Of a DNA stretch of 64,000 nt, positions 8,904 through 17,880 are shown piece after piece (the first letter of the stretch is position 1; every line of letters starts with the position of its first letter). Where the stretch lies: positions 1 through 64,000 of the forward strand of contig NZ_KE386820.1 of assembly GCF_000428925.1 (NCBI RefSeq), read 5' to 3'. A model generated the notes under the pieces. That model had not been told where the DNA came from, made no database searches, and saw only the letters and a list, made by a program, of their open reading frames with translations. Made by a program: the position numbers and the translations under genes. The DNA is from Furfurilactobacillus rossiae DSM 15814 (GTDB taxonomy: Bacteria; Bacillota; Bacilli; Lactobacillales; Lactobacillaceae).

Positions 8904-10037
8904 ATGAGTACGGTTTTGAAACATGCGATCATCTACACGGGTGAAGAAAAGATTGATGATGGTTATTTGCGGTTTGGTAAAACGATCGAAGCAGTCGGAC
9001 CGATGAGTGATTACGTTGCTGAACCAGACGACGACGTAGAATTTGTGACGGGTAAAGTAATTGTTCCCGGATTTATCGATGTTCACAGTCATGGTGGTTA
9101 TAGTTTTGATTCAATGGACGGCGATCCTGACCAAATCAACGAGATGGTCAACGATATGGTTCACGAAGGAATCACAACACTGTTTCCAACTACGATGACG
9201 CAGTCTACCGAACATTTAAATCACGCGATGGAAGGAATTGCCAAGGCTGCTGAAGAGAACCCAGTTATCCAAGGAATCCATCTTGAAGGGCCATTTATTT
9301 CCGCAACTTATAAGGGTGCCCAACCTGAAAAGTATATTTCAGATCCTAACATTGATTTGCTCGATAATTGGAACAAACTTTCGGGAAACCGTGTTCGCTT
9401 GATTACATACGCACCAGAAGATCCTGGTTCGCGTGAATTCGAAAAATACTGTCTGAGTCATAACATTGTGCCATCTGTTGGTCACAGTAATGCTACCCGT
9501 GAGCAAATGCTCGCTTCTAAGGCAACGCACGTTACGCATTTGTACAACGCACAACGTGAATTTAAGCACCGTGAACCTGGTGTCACTGGCCATGCGATGT
9601 TGGAAGATAACATGTACTGTGAATTGATCTGTGATGGATTCCACATTGTGCCAGATATGATCAAGTTGGCCTATGAACAAAAAGGTGCTGAACGCATTGA
9701 TCTAGTTACTGATTCAATGCGCGCCAAGGGGATGCCTGAAGGAATCAGTGAACTTGGTGGTCAAAAGGTTATTGTTAAGGACAAACAGGCACGTCTGGAA
9801 TCTGGCAACTTGGCCGGATCGGTACTCCGTTATGACGATGCATTCCGTAACATTCAATACTTTACTGGTTGTGGTATCGAAGAAGCTGTTCAAATGTCTT
9901 CTGTTAACCAAGCTACCGAATTTGGTTTAACCAGCAAGGGTGGCTTACAGGCTGGTAAAGACGCTGACTTTAACATCATGGATCGTAATCAAAACTTGGA
10001 ACGGACTTACAGTTATGGTCGTCGTTTTGATGACTAG
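8904..10037 (+). CDS. nagA: N-acetylglucosamine-6-phosphate deacetylase
   Basis: Removes acetate from GlcNAc-6-phosphate, feeding amino sugars from cell-wall recycling or the environment into glucosamine-6-phosphate. The 377-aa amidohydrolase shows DVHSHGG near residue 60, the metal-binding HLEGPFIS near 130, GHSNAT near 196, HLYNAQ near 213 and VTDSMRAKG near 272. GAGGAGGAAG precedes ATG. It is the first gene of a pair with the GntR regulator, behind an operator-containing promoter. Confidence 0.94.
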   Translation: MSTVLKHAIIYTGEEKIDDGYLRFGKTIEAVGPMSDYVAEPDDDVEFVTGKVIVPGFIDVHSHGGYSFDSMDGDPDQINEMVNDMVHEGITTLFPTTMTQSTEHLNHAMEGIAKAAEENPVIQGIHLEGPFISATYKGAQPEKYISDPNIDLLDNWNKLSGNRVRLITYAPEDPGSREFEKYCLSHNIVPSVGHSNATREQMLASKATHVTHLYNAQREFKHREPGVTGHAMLEDNMYCELICDGFHIVPDMIKLAYEQKGAERIDLVTDSMRAKGMPEGISELGGQKVIVKDKQARLESGNLAGSVLRYDDAFRNIQYFTGCGIEEAVQMSSVNQATEFGLTSKGGLQAGKDADFNIMDRNQNLERTYSYGRRFDD

Positions 10038-10095
10038 CTAGTTTTCAATTACTTGAGTTCCAGCCAGGTTGACTAAAACTAAGGGATGAAAAAAA

Positions 10096-10797
10096 ATGGC
10101 CTCACCAATTTACATTCAAATTCATAATCGTTTACGGAAAGCCGTGGAAGATGGTCAGTGGCAAGTTGGGGATAAAATCCCCTCAGAACGTGAACTTGCC
10201 ATTCAGTTTGGCGTGAGTCGAATGACCTTACGACAAGCCGTTCAGACGTTAGTGGAGGAAGGCCTGTTAGAACGACGTGTTGGCGCGGGCACATATGTAG
10301 CTAATCGTAAGGTGCAAGAGCGTGTTTCTGGTGTAACTAGTTTCACTGAGTTGATGGAACAGGCTGGTAAGGTGCCATCTTCACGAACTGTGTCCTATCA
10401 CATCACAACACCATCGCTTTCAGAAAGTGAAAAATTACAACTCGCACCTAATGAACAGATTTTGCGAATGGAACGAATTCGTTTCGGCAACGATGAACCT
10501 ATCTGTTTTGAAGTGGCCACTGTGCCTGAACGATTGATTCGGCGTTTTAGCAAGGAAGATGTTACTAACTCACTGTATCGCGTGCTGGAAGACGAGGCTG
10601 GCCTTAAAGTTGGTCACGCTCAGCAAACAGTGTCGGCAATGACAGCCAGTGAACGGGTAGCTGAATACTTGAATGTTAAGCGTAGTGATCCATTATTGCG
10701 TTTACGTCAGGTTTCATTCCTTGATGATGGTACGCCGTTTGAATATGTGCGGACCCAGTATGTCGGTAACCGATTTGAGTTTTACCTAGAACGTTAG
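10096..10797 (+). CDS. nagR: GntR/HutC-family regulator, NagR-like
   Basis: A 233-aa repressor: an N-terminal winged helix-turn-helix (about 8-72, with SERELAIQFGVSRMTLRQAV) and a C-terminal UTRA effector-binding domain (about 90-230). NagR proteins bind GlcNAc-6-P or GlcN-6-P and release DNA at dre-type sites; such a site sits in the nagA promoter 1.3 kb upstream. The start lies 58 nt after nagA, with an AAGGGATGAAAAAA ribosome site. The name rests on linkage to nagA and the operator, not on a search. Confidence 0.85.
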   Translation: MASPIYIQIHNRLRKAVEDGQWQVGDKIPSERELAIQFGVSRMTLRQAVQTLVEEGLLERRVGAGTYVANRKVQERVSGVTSFTELMEQAGKVPSSRTVSYHITTPSLSESEKLQLAPNEQILRMERIRFGNDEPICFEVATVPERLIRRFSKEDVTNSLYRVLEDEAGLKVGHAQQTVSAMTASERVAEYLNVKRSDPLLRLRQVSFLDDGTPFEYVRTQYVGNRFEFYLER

Positions 10798-10818
10798 TTG
10801 AGTAATAAAACAATGATT

Positions 10819-10920
10819 AAACGTGTGTCTGTGTGACTGTTTTCCATAATTGCGACAAGCAAAGTAGTTCTTTTGTATGTTGAAATTGTGGGGAATGACC
10901 ATGTGGACACACGTTTTTTA
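10819..10920 (+). terminator. Very long composite hairpin with T-run after nagR
   Basis: AAACGTGTGTC (10819-10829) pairs perfectly with GACACACGTTT (10906-10916), followed by T residues. Between the arms are 76 nt. Inside these, TTTTCCATAATT can pair with AATTGTGGGGAA, with G-T pairs, making one extended ~100-nt structure. It ends the nagA-nagR transcript, but it is far longer than a normal terminator and may hold a small RNA or regulatory element ahead of pncB. Confidence 0.6.
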
Positions 10921-10958
10921 ATGCAATGAGGGCATTTAACAAAGAAATTCACAAGATA

Positions 10959-10967
10959 TGGTAAAAT
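10959..10967 (+). promoter_or_regulatory. Extended -10 promoter of pncB
   Basis: TGGTAAAAT is an extended -10 box (TGn plus TAAAAT at 10962-10967), about 45 bp before pncB. No good -35 is seen. Confidence 0.45.
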
Positions 10968-11013
10968 ATGAGAGTTAAGAAAAATTAGTCTAAACAGAAA
11001 GGGAATAATTGCG

Positions 11014-12492
11014 ATGGTTACGCGTTATCCAGATGACAGCCTGACGCTTCATACAGATGCATACGAAGTTAATATGGTCCAAACTTACTTTGAGGATGGA
11101 GTGGCTGATCGGCACGCCGTGTTCGAATTATATTTTCGTGACCTACCATTTCACAATGGTTATGCGGTATTTGCAGGCTTAGAGCGGGTTGTCGACTACA
11201 TTAATCAACTGCAGTTCACTGATTCTGACTTAGAGTATTTGGCATCTACGAAACAATATTCTGAGAAGTTTTTAAACTATCTGCGGAATTTTAAGTTCAC
11301 GGGGACGATTCGTGCTGCAAAAGAAGGCGACCTGGTTTTTAATAACGAACCATTAGTTCAAGTTGAGGGAACGTTAGCGGATTGTCAACTCGTTGAAACG
11401 GCTTTGTTGAACATTGTTAACTATCAGACTTTAATTGCTACGAAAGCTGCCCGCATTCGCTCAGTAGCTGGCAATGACGGTATCTTGGAATTTGGTACGC
11501 GGCGGGCACAAGAAATGGACGCCGCTATTTGGGGAACTCGTGCTGCTTACATTGGTGGGTTTGATGCCACTAGTAATATGCGCGCTGGTAAAATTTTTGG
11601 AATTCCAATTAGCGGTACTCATGCCCACAGCTTGGTGCAAACGTACCGTAACGACTATGACGCTTTCATGGCTTACGCCCGTTCTCACAGGGACTGTGTT
11701 TTTCTTGTAGACACCTATGACACACTGCGTTCAGGTGTGCCAAACGCCATTCGTGTGGCCAAAGAGATGGGCGACAAGATTAACTTTTTGGGTGTTCGTA
11801 TCGACTCTGGTGACATGGCATATATTTCAAAACGTGTGCGCGAACAGCTTGATGAAGCCGGTTTTCCGAATGCTAAAATTTATGCGTCGAATGACTTGGA
11901 TGAGAAGACGATTACCAACCTTAAAATGCAGGGCGCTAAGATTGACGTTTGGGGCGTGGGAACAAAGTTAATTACGGCGTTCGACCAGCCCGCGCTCGGG
12001 GCTGTGTACAAACTGGTCTCCGTTGAAAATGAACGGGGTAAAATGGTTGATACGATTAAGTTATCAAGTAACGCTGAAAAAGTATCAACACCTGGTAAAA
12101 AGCAGGTTTGGCGGATCACCAAGAAAGCAGACGGTAAATCTGAAGGTGATTATGTTGCGTTATCTGACGAACGGCCAGACGAAGCGTCACGCTTGCATAT
12201 GTTCCATCCAAGCTATACGTATATCAATAAGGATGTGACCGACTTTGACGCCCGTCCCGTACTGGTGACGATTTTTGAAAATGGCAAGCAAGTTTACGAG
12301 TTACCTGAGTTACAAACGATTAAACAGTTTGCTGCAGATCAGTTAGCATCGTTGTGGGATGAGTACAAACGAGATCTGAATCCACAAATTTATCCCGTTG
12401 ATTTATCGCAAAAGCTTTGGGATCACAAGCAAAATATTATTAAGCAAGTTCACAGTTATGTCAGTGAATTGAAATTTGACGGACAGTCCTAG
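11014..12492 (+). CDS. pncB: Nicotinate phosphoribosyltransferase
   Basis: Converts nicotinate and PRPP to nicotinate mononucleotide, the entry step of the NAD salvage route. The 492-aa protein shows the family's N-terminal block ([10 protein letters not shown]), [10 protein letters not shown], a central GTHAHS with the conserved histidine, and [11 protein letters not shown] near residue 260. Length is that of the longer Firmicute form. ATG follows AGAAAGGGAATAATTGCG. nadE follows after 47 nt, giving a two-gene NAD salvage operon. Confidence 0.93.
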   Translation: MVTRYPDDSLTLHTDAYEVNMVQTYFEDGVADRHAVFELYFRDLPFHNGYAVFAGLERVVDYINQLQFTDSDLEYLASTKQYSEKFLNYLRNFKFTGTIRAAKEGDLVFNNEPLVQVEGTLADCQLVETALLNIVNYQTLIATKAARIRSVAGNDGILEFGTRRAQEMDAAIWGTRAAYIGGFDATSNMRAGKIFGIPISGTHAHSLVQTYRNDYDAFMAYARSHRDCVFLVDTYDTLRSGVPNAIRVAKEMGDKINFLGVRIDSGDMAYISKRVREQLDEAGFPNAKIYASNDLDEKTITNLKMQGAKIDVWGVGTKLITAFDQPALGAVYKLVSVENERGKMVDTIKLSSNAEKVSTPGKKQVWRITKKADGKSEGDYVALSDERPDEASRLHMFHPSYTYINKDVTDFDARPVLVTIFENGKQVYELPELQTIKQFAADQLASLWDEYKRDLNPQIYPVDLSQKLWDHKQNIIKQVHSYVSELKFDGQS

Positions 12493-12539
12493 GCTATCCA
12501 TCTATTTCAGTAGTAATTAAGTTATGGAGGCCTTCGTAC

Positions 12540-13367
12540 ATGAGAGAAAAACAGGCAGAAATTATTAAGGCACTCGGTGTTAGCGCTGACTTTGATGCGG
12601 AACACGAAATTCGAAAAAGTGTCGAATTTTTAAAGGACTATTTGAAAAAGAACACGTTCTTAAAGGCACTCGTTCTAGGTATCTCTGGTGGTCAAGACTC
12701 TACACTTGCTGGCAAACTATCACAGATGGCGATTGCAGAGATGCGTCAGGAAACCGGCGATGATCAGTATCAATTCATTGCGGTTCGTTTGCCATATGGT
12801 GAACAGGCGGATGAAAGTGACGCGATGGATGCCATCACGTTTATGGAAGCCGATAAGGTAATGCGGGTGAATGTTCAGGCGGCGGTTGACGCTGGTGTTG
12901 CCGCGGTTGAAACTAATGGGCTGACGGTGTCCGACTTTAACAAGGGCAATATCAAGGCACGTGAGCGCATGGTGGCTCAGTATACGATTGCTGGTGAAGT
13001 TCACGGTGCTGTTGTAGGAACGGATCATGCAGCCGAAGCCGTTACCGGATTTTACACGAAGTACGGCGATGGCGGCACGGACATTGATCCTTTGTATCGG
13101 TTGGACAAACGGCAAGGAAAAGCGATGCTGAAGGTCTTAAACGCACCGGAACATTTATACTTGAAGGTTCCGACTGCTGACCTGGAGGACGATCGTCCGG
13201 CGTTACCTGATGAGGTGGCCCTTGGCGTCACATATGACGACATTGATAATTATCTGGAAGGCAAAACGATTAAGGACGCTGACGCTGAAAAGATTGAAAA
13301 TTGGTATAACAAGACGATGCACAAACGCCATATGCCGATTACAATTTTTGATAATTTTTGGCGTTAG
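12540..13367 (+). CDS. nadE: NH3-dependent NAD+ synthetase
   Basis: Amidates nicotinate adenine dinucleotide to NAD with ATP and ammonia. The 275-aa protein has the PP-loop SGGQDS near residues 46-51, the [19 protein letters not shown] segment of the active site, and a C-terminal [10 protein letters not shown] tail. No glutaminase domain is present, hence the ammonia-dependent form. GGAGG precedes ATG. It is the second gene after pncB. Confidence 0.94.
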   Translation: MREKQAEIIKALGVSADFDAEHEIRKSVEFLKDYLKKNTFLKALVLGISGGQDSTLAGKLSQMAIAEMRQETGDDQYQFIAVRLPYGEQADESDAMDAITFMEADKVMRVNVQAAVDAGVAAVETNGLTVSDFNKGNIKARERMVAQYTIAGEVHGAVVGTDHAAEAVTGFYTKYGDGGTDIDPLYRLDKRQGKAMLKVLNAPEHLYLKVPTADLEDDRPALPDEVALGVTYDDIDNYLEGKTIKDADAEKIENWYNKTMHKRHMPITIFDNFWR

Positions 13368-13381
13368 TTCAAACTTATTAC

Positions 13382-13410
13382 TTGTGTTTAACTAATCATT
13401 TCGATATACT
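13382..13410 (+). promoter_or_regulatory. Promoter of the riboswitch-P-type ATPase transcript
   Basis: TTGTGT (13382-13387) and TATACT (13405-13410), 17-bp spacer; the start would fall just before the riboswitch P1 stem. Confidence 0.6.
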
Positions 13411-13423
13411 TTTGCTTAAGATA

Positions 13424-13570
13424 AATGAGGGAGTAACTAATGGTGTTATCGCACACAGATTTTGTGTCGTGACACCGTGACAACGCCACCAACAAGATTC
13501 GTTCTGGTTTTGTCTTAAATAGTGAGACTCATGGTCTGCACATTTAGTGTGCGTCCATGGGTCTTTTTTC
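13424..13570 (+). promoter_or_regulatory. yybP-ykoY (Mn2+) riboswitch with terminator
   Basis: The aptamer shows the class signature: P1 ATGAG (13425-13429) with CTCAT (13528-13532), directly flanked by GGAGTA on the 5' side and AGTGAGAC on the 3' side, the two conserved metal-binding loop segments. A terminator follows: AGACTCATGG (13525-13534) pairs with CCATGGGTCT (13555-13564) and a T-run. The P1 3' strand is part of the terminator's 5' arm, so metal binding that stabilises P1 should prevent termination (an ON switch). Known members sense Mn2+. Confidence 0.85.
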
Positions 13571-13618
13571 GTCCCATGAGCGATGTACACAGCCGATAAT
13601 TTAAAGGAGAGATGTTAA

Positions 13619-16306
13619 GTGAAGCAAAGTAAATTACCGCAGGCAGCGCAATGGACCGTTGATGAATCCCTTCAGCAAATGAAATCAAGTAGAGATGGGT
13701 TGACTGACCAAATGGTGTCGACGAGACGCGATGAGCACGGTCCGAACGCGTTAGCGGCTAAGCGGCAAACAACCTTATTGGAAAAGTTTATTGCTCAGTT
13801 TAAAGATTTAATGATTGTAGTGCTGATTGTGGCCGCCATCATTGCTGCGATGACAGGCGAAGTGGTGGATGCCATCATCATCTTACTGGTAGTGGTGCTT
13901 AACGCCGTGTTTGGTGTTTTCCAAGAGGCAAAGGCGGAGCAGGCCATTAATGCGCTTCAAGAAATGTCGGCACCAAATGCACACGTTCGTCGTAATGGCG
14001 AAACAGTTACGGTAAAGAGCGACGAATTAGTGCCTGGTGATATTGTGCTTCTGGAAGCTGGTGATATTGTGCCAGCGGATATGCGGCTATTGGAAAGTGC
14101 TTCGCTTAAAATTGAGGAGTCTGCGCTTACCGGTGAGTCAGTCCCAGTGACTAAGCAACTCGATCCAGTGGCGGCCACAAACGTGGGGTTAGGGGACATG
14201 AGCGACTTAGCCTTTATGAATAGTAACGTGACTTATGGCCGTGGTGTGGGGGTTGTTACAGCTACGGGGATGCAAACGCAGGTTGGTCGCATCGCTGGCA
14301 TGCTAGACAACACTAAGGAACGCAAAACACCCTTGCAGGAAAATCTGGCCCATTTAGGTAAAGTGTTAACGGCATTGATTCTGGTGGTTGCGGTAATCGT
14401 CTTTGCGGTCGGCATGATTCGTGGGAATGAAACATTGATTAACATGCTACTGACAGCTATTTCATTGGCGGTAGCGGCTATTCCAGAAGGGTTACCTGCC
14501 ATTGTGACCATCACATTAGCTCTCGGAACGACGCGTATGGCCAAACTGAATGCACTGGTTCGCCGTTTGCCCGCTGTTGAAACGTTGGGGAGTACGGACA
14601 TTATCGCTTCAGATAAGACCGGGACATTGACCCAAAACAAGATGACGGTTGAAAAACTAGTGGTTAATGGCGAAGTTCGTGATGCTAAGGTTGGTGTCGG
14701 GGCAACAACCGACAGTGACGAGGGAACTTTAGCAACCCTGTTGATGTTGAATAATGATACTAAACTAACGGCCGATGGCTTAGTTGGAGATCCCACGGAA
14801 ACGGCCTTGATTCAGTACAACATGGATCATAACGTGACTGCTGACAAATTTTTAACGGCACATCCCCGACAAGCTGAAATTCCGTTTGATTCAGAACGTA
14901 AATTGATGACGACTGTTAATAAAATGGATGATACTGGCGCATTGTGGATTACCGTTAAAGGGGCGCCGGATGAATTGCTAAAACGGGTCACACGGGTTCA
15001 GCTAAATGGGCAAGTAGTGCCATTGACGGATGAGCTTCGGAAACAGTTGTTGACGATCAATCATCAACTGGCCGTGCAGGCATTGCGAGTATTGGCGTTT
15101 GCTTACCGCCCCGTTGAAACAGTTCCAGCAACCATGACTTCTGAAAAGGTTGAGCAAGAGCTCATCTTTGCTGGATTTGTTGGAATGATCGATCCGGAGC
15201 GGCCAGAAGTGGCTGGTGCAGTTGCCGAAGCTAAAAGCGCGGGTATTCGGCCTCTAATGATTACGGGGGACCACGCGGATACTGCTAAGGCAATTGCGGT
15301 TCGGCTCGGCATTATTAAGGCCGACGATGACGCTGGCGTAATCACTGGTGCTCAACTAGACGAACTGAGTGATGCCGATTTTGAAAAACGGGTATCGCAA
15401 TATTCTGTTTACGCGCGGGTGGCCCCGGAGCATAAAGTTCGGATTGTGAATGCCTGGCAGAAACGTGGCAAAGTTGTCGCTATGACTGGTGACGGTGTGA
15501 ACGATGCCCCAGCGTTGAAAGCAGCTGATATCGGTGTGGGGATGGGAATCACAGGGACAGAAGTGTCTAAAGGCGCATCCGACATGGTTCTTGCTGATGA
15601 CAACTTCTCCACAATCGTGGTGGCAGTTCGTGAAGGTCGTAAAGTGTTTGCTAACATCCAAAAGGCCATTCAATACTTGTTATCTGCAAACTTAGGTGAA
15701 GTGTTGACCCTTTTTGTAATGACCATGATGGGGTGGCAGATTTTGGCACCTGTGCATATTTTGTGGATCAATTTGGTGACCGACACGTTCCCAGCGATTG
15801 CGTTAGGACTGGAACCAGCTGAAAAGAATATAATGAAACAGAAGCCACGTGGTCGCACGTCAAACTTCTTATCCGGCGGCGTGTTTGGCAACATTATCTA
15901 TCAGGGATTGTTGGAAGGTGGGCTGACACTTTTGGTTTACTGGCTAGCCCTGACATTCCCCGTTCATGCCGGTGCAGAACAAATTCATGCGGATGCTTTG
16001 ACCATGGCGTTTGCAACGCTTGGATTGATTCAGTTGTTCCATGCATTTAATTCAAAATCAATTCATGGAACAATTTTTACAAAGCAACTCTTTAAGAACC
16101 GTGCGTTTAACTGGGCCATTCTGGTGGCGTTTGTGCTGTTGGCCGCGACCATCCTTGTGCCTGGGTTTAACACACTCTTCCACGTCACAACATTGGATTG
16201 GTTCCAGTGGTTAATCGTTATTGGTGCAGGTGTGACGATGATTTTAATCGTGGAAGTGGTAAAATTAGTGCAACGTCTAAGAAAGAGTGATGCCGAAGCT
16301 CGGTAA
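13619..16306 (+). CDS. P-type cation-transporting ATPase (P2A type), probable Mn2+/Ca2+ exporter
   Basis: An 895-aa ATP-driven cation pump of the Ca2+-ATPase type. It has TGES near residue 171, PEGL (289-292) in TM4, the phosphorylation site SDKTGTLT (Asp332), and TGDGVNDAPAL near 625, with about ten membrane segments. The Mn2+ riboswitch upstream points to Mn2+ efflux or supply to surface enzymes, as for lactococcal YoaB-type pumps; Ca2+ is not excluded. GTG follows AAAGGAGAGA. The last codons (KSDAEAR) and the stop lie inside the first unit of a tandem repeat array, with TAA in a hairpin loop. Confidence 0.9.
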   Translation: MKQSKLPQAAQWTVDESLQQMKSSRDGLTDQMVSTRRDEHGPNALAAKRQTTLLEKFIAQFKDLMIVVLIVAAIIAAMTGEVVDAIIILLVVVLNAVFGVFQEAKAEQAINALQEMSAPNAHVRRNGETVTVKSDELVPGDIVLLEAGDIVPADMRLLESASLKIEESALTGESVPVTKQLDPVAATNVGLGDMSDLAFMNSNVTYGRGVGVVTATGMQTQVGRIAGMLDNTKERKTPLQENLAHLGKVLTALILVVAVIVFAVGMIRGNETLINMLLTAISLAVAAIPEGLPAIVTITLALGTTRMAKLNALVRRLPAVETLGSTDIIASDKTGTLTQNKMTVEKLVVNGEVRDAKVGVGATTDSDEGTLATLLMLNNDTKLTADGLVGDPTETALIQYNMDHNVTADKFLTAHPRQAEIPFDSERKLMTTVNKMDDTGALWITVKGAPDELLKRVTRVQLNGQVVPLTDELRKQLLTINHQLAVQALRVLAFAYRPVETVPATMTSEKVEQELIFAGFVGMIDPERPEVAGAVAEAKSAGIRPLMITGDHADTAKAIAVRLGIIKADDDAGVITGAQLDELSDADFEKRVSQYSVYARVAPEHKVRIVNAWQKRGKVVAMTGDGVNDAPALKAADIGVGMGITGTEVSKGASDMVLADDNFSTIVVAVREGRKVFANIQKAIQYLLSANLGEVLTLFVMTMMGWQILAPVHILWINLVTDTFPAIALGLEPAEKNIMKQKPRGRTSNFLSGGVFGNIIYQGLLEGGLTLLVYWLALTFPVHAGAEQIHADALTMAFATLGLIQLFHAFNSKSIHGTIFTKQLFKNRAFNWAILVAFVLLAATILVPGFNTLFHVTTLDWFQWLIVIGAGVTMILIVEVVKLVQRLRKSDAEAR

Positions 16307-16700
16307 TGCCCGAGCAATAACGTAAAGGTGGCGGCATGCAAGCGCAGTTTGCTTGTGGGCAGGCAGCTTTGGGTTATGCACAGGGAATTGAGCGACAGGT
16401 GCACGTTTAGAAGAGTGATGCCGAAGCTCGGTAATGCCCGAGCAATAACGTAAAGGTGGCGGCATGCAAGCGCAGTTTGCTTGTGGGCAGGCAGCTTTGG
16501 GTTATGCACAGGGAATTGAGCGACAGGTGCACGTTTGGAAGAGTGATGCTCAACTTTGGTTGAATTCGAGCAATAAGAAACGAGTCGAATGATTCGGTGC
16601 ATTTCCGAATGCTTTGACTCAGGACTTATGCACAGAATTCAGAAGTTGAGTGCACGTTTAGAAGAGTGATGCCGAAGCTCGGTAATGCCCGAGCAATAAC
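16283..16700 (+). repeat. Tandem array of ~128-bp structured repeats
   Basis: Units start at 16283, 16411, 16539 and 16662 (AAGAGTGATGC). Units 1 and 2 are almost identical over 128 bp, unit 3 is diverged (123 bp), and unit 4 is cut after ~40 bp. Conserved blocks are GAGTGATGC, GAGCAATAA, TTATGCACAG and GTGCACGTTT. Between them hairpins persist with altered bases: GCTCGG/CCGAGC (units 1, 2, 4) against GCTC..CAAC/GTTG..GAGC (unit 3), and CAAGC/GCTTG against ATTCGG/CCGAAT. This fills the 411-bp gap before the next gene and looks like repeated RNA structure, not coding sequence. Confidence 0.75.
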
Positions 16701-16717
16701 GGACAAGGAGATTAATT

Positions 16718-17152
16718 GTGAAAAAGAACTTAATGATGGTGTACGGGCAAACATTGTCCAGAACAATTGCGGATACAGAAGATGTCCAAAAGGATTTGGA
16801 ACCTTATTACACGAAGCTAAAAACGGCGATGGATGCTGATAAGTTGAGTGACCTTAGTGATGCTGATTTCGCTGATATTCAGTCAGAATTTCAGGATGGC
16901 ACGGACCGTTATCTGAGCTACAACGATAAATTGAAAAAATTACAAGCACCTGCACGTTTCATGGGGAAGCACCAGACACTTAAGCATGCTTATGATACCT
17001 ATGCCAATGCCTGCCAGACGATGACGGACAGTTTGAATGTTAAGGAACACACGGTCGACACGAAGAAGTTTGCTCAGGCAGAAGCTGACCAAAATGAAGC
17101 CATGGATCGAATCATTCGTCTCATTCAGACAATCATGTCAACTAACGCTTAG
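16718..17152 (+). CDS. Uncharacterised helical protein (144 aa)
   Basis: I do not recognise this protein. It is 144 aa, without signal peptide or membrane segment, charged and almost fully helical by composition. It loosely recalls the small helical YlbF/YmcA-type regulators of Firmicutes, but no defining motif supports that. GTG is chosen because ACAAGGAGATTAATT lies directly upstream. It starts right after the last tandem repeat unit and may be transcribed together with the P-type ATPase, since no terminator with a T-run is seen in between. A hairpin terminator follows at 17223. Confidence 0.7.
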   Translation: MKKNLMMVYGQTLSRTIADTEDVQKDLEPYYTKLKTAMDADKLSDLSDADFADIQSEFQDGTDRYLSYNDKLKKLQAPARFMGKHQTLKHAYDTYANACQTMTDSLNVKEHTVDTKKFAQAEADQNEAMDRIIRLIQTIMSTNA

Positions 17153-17222
17153 TGACGTTACATCTGAATTCTTTTACGTATGTAAAGGGTATAGAATGTA
17201 GCACATGACGCTAACAGAAATG

Positions 17223-17258
17223 AACCGCTCATTCTGAACATCGGGATGAGTGGTTTTT
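17223..17258 (+). terminator. Terminator after the helical protein gene
   Basis: AACCGCTCAT pairs with ATGAGTGGTT (one mismatch) followed by TTT. Confidence 0.75.
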
Positions 17259-17289
17259 CATTGAGCGATGAAATTGTGGAGGAAAATGA

Positions 17290-17775
17290 ATGACAAATGA
17301 TGAGTTGCAACGGTTGGTCATGCAAATTTCCACACGGGAGTTTGGTAAGCCGTTTAAACATCAAGCCGTGTTCAATTCACGACTGCAAACGACGGGGGGC
17401 CGCTACCACCTTCGGGATCATCATATTGATATAAATCCGAAGATGTTAACTGATTTCGGTGAGGAAACCCTTGAAGGGGTGATTAAGCACGAGCTGGTTC
17501 ACTATCACTTATCGATGGCAGGATTGCCATTTAATCACCGCAGTCGGGAATTTCGAACCTTGCTGGCACAGGTGGGTGGCAGTCGTTTTGCACCAGCACC
17601 TAAACATCGGCAAGGACAGGCGGTCCACTCACGATCACGGTACATCTATATTTATGAGTGTGAAAAGTGCGGTCAGCGATACACGCGGCGTCGACGAATC
17701 AATACGCGGCGGTTTGCATGCGGGATTTGTGGTGGCCGGTTGAATTTGGCAGAAGCCTATACTCAAGAATCTTAA
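17290..17775 (+). CDS. SprT-like zinc metalloprotease-fold protein
   Basis: A 161-aa SprT-family protein. The zinc-metallopeptidase motif HELVHYH (about residues 66-72) is complete, and a C-terminal zinc ribbon has CEKCG near 123 and CGICGG near 143. SprT domains are related to the SPRTN protease of eukaryotes, while the role of bacterial members is unclear. Length matches the short Firmicute form. GTGGAGGAAAATGA places the ATG. It lies between a terminator and the AI-2E family gene on the same strand. Confidence 0.88.
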   Translation: MTNDELQRLVMQISTREFGKPFKHQAVFNSRLQTTGGRYHLRDHHIDINPKMLTDFGEETLEGVIKHELVHYHLSMAGLPFNHRSREFRTLLAQVGGSRFAPAPKHRQGQAVHSRSRYIYIYECEKCGQRYTRRRRINTRRFACGICGGRLNLAEAYTQES

Positions 17776-17880
17776 GAAACCGTGAAACTCGTCTGTAGAA
17801 TTCGAATGTCGTAATGGCTATTGTACACTGTATGGCAGAATACGCTATGATAGCCGTATCGATGAATGTGGGGGTAGGGT

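Noticed and set aside
16063-16602. 179-aa minus-strand open frame across the tandem repeats
   Set aside because: It arises because the 128-bp repeats stay open in one antisense frame; the translation repeats itself, has no ribosome site, and overlaps the end of the ATPase gene.
16283-16700. CRISPR array
   Set aside because: Units are ~128 bp and contiguous, without the short repeat-unique spacer alternation, and there are no cas genes.
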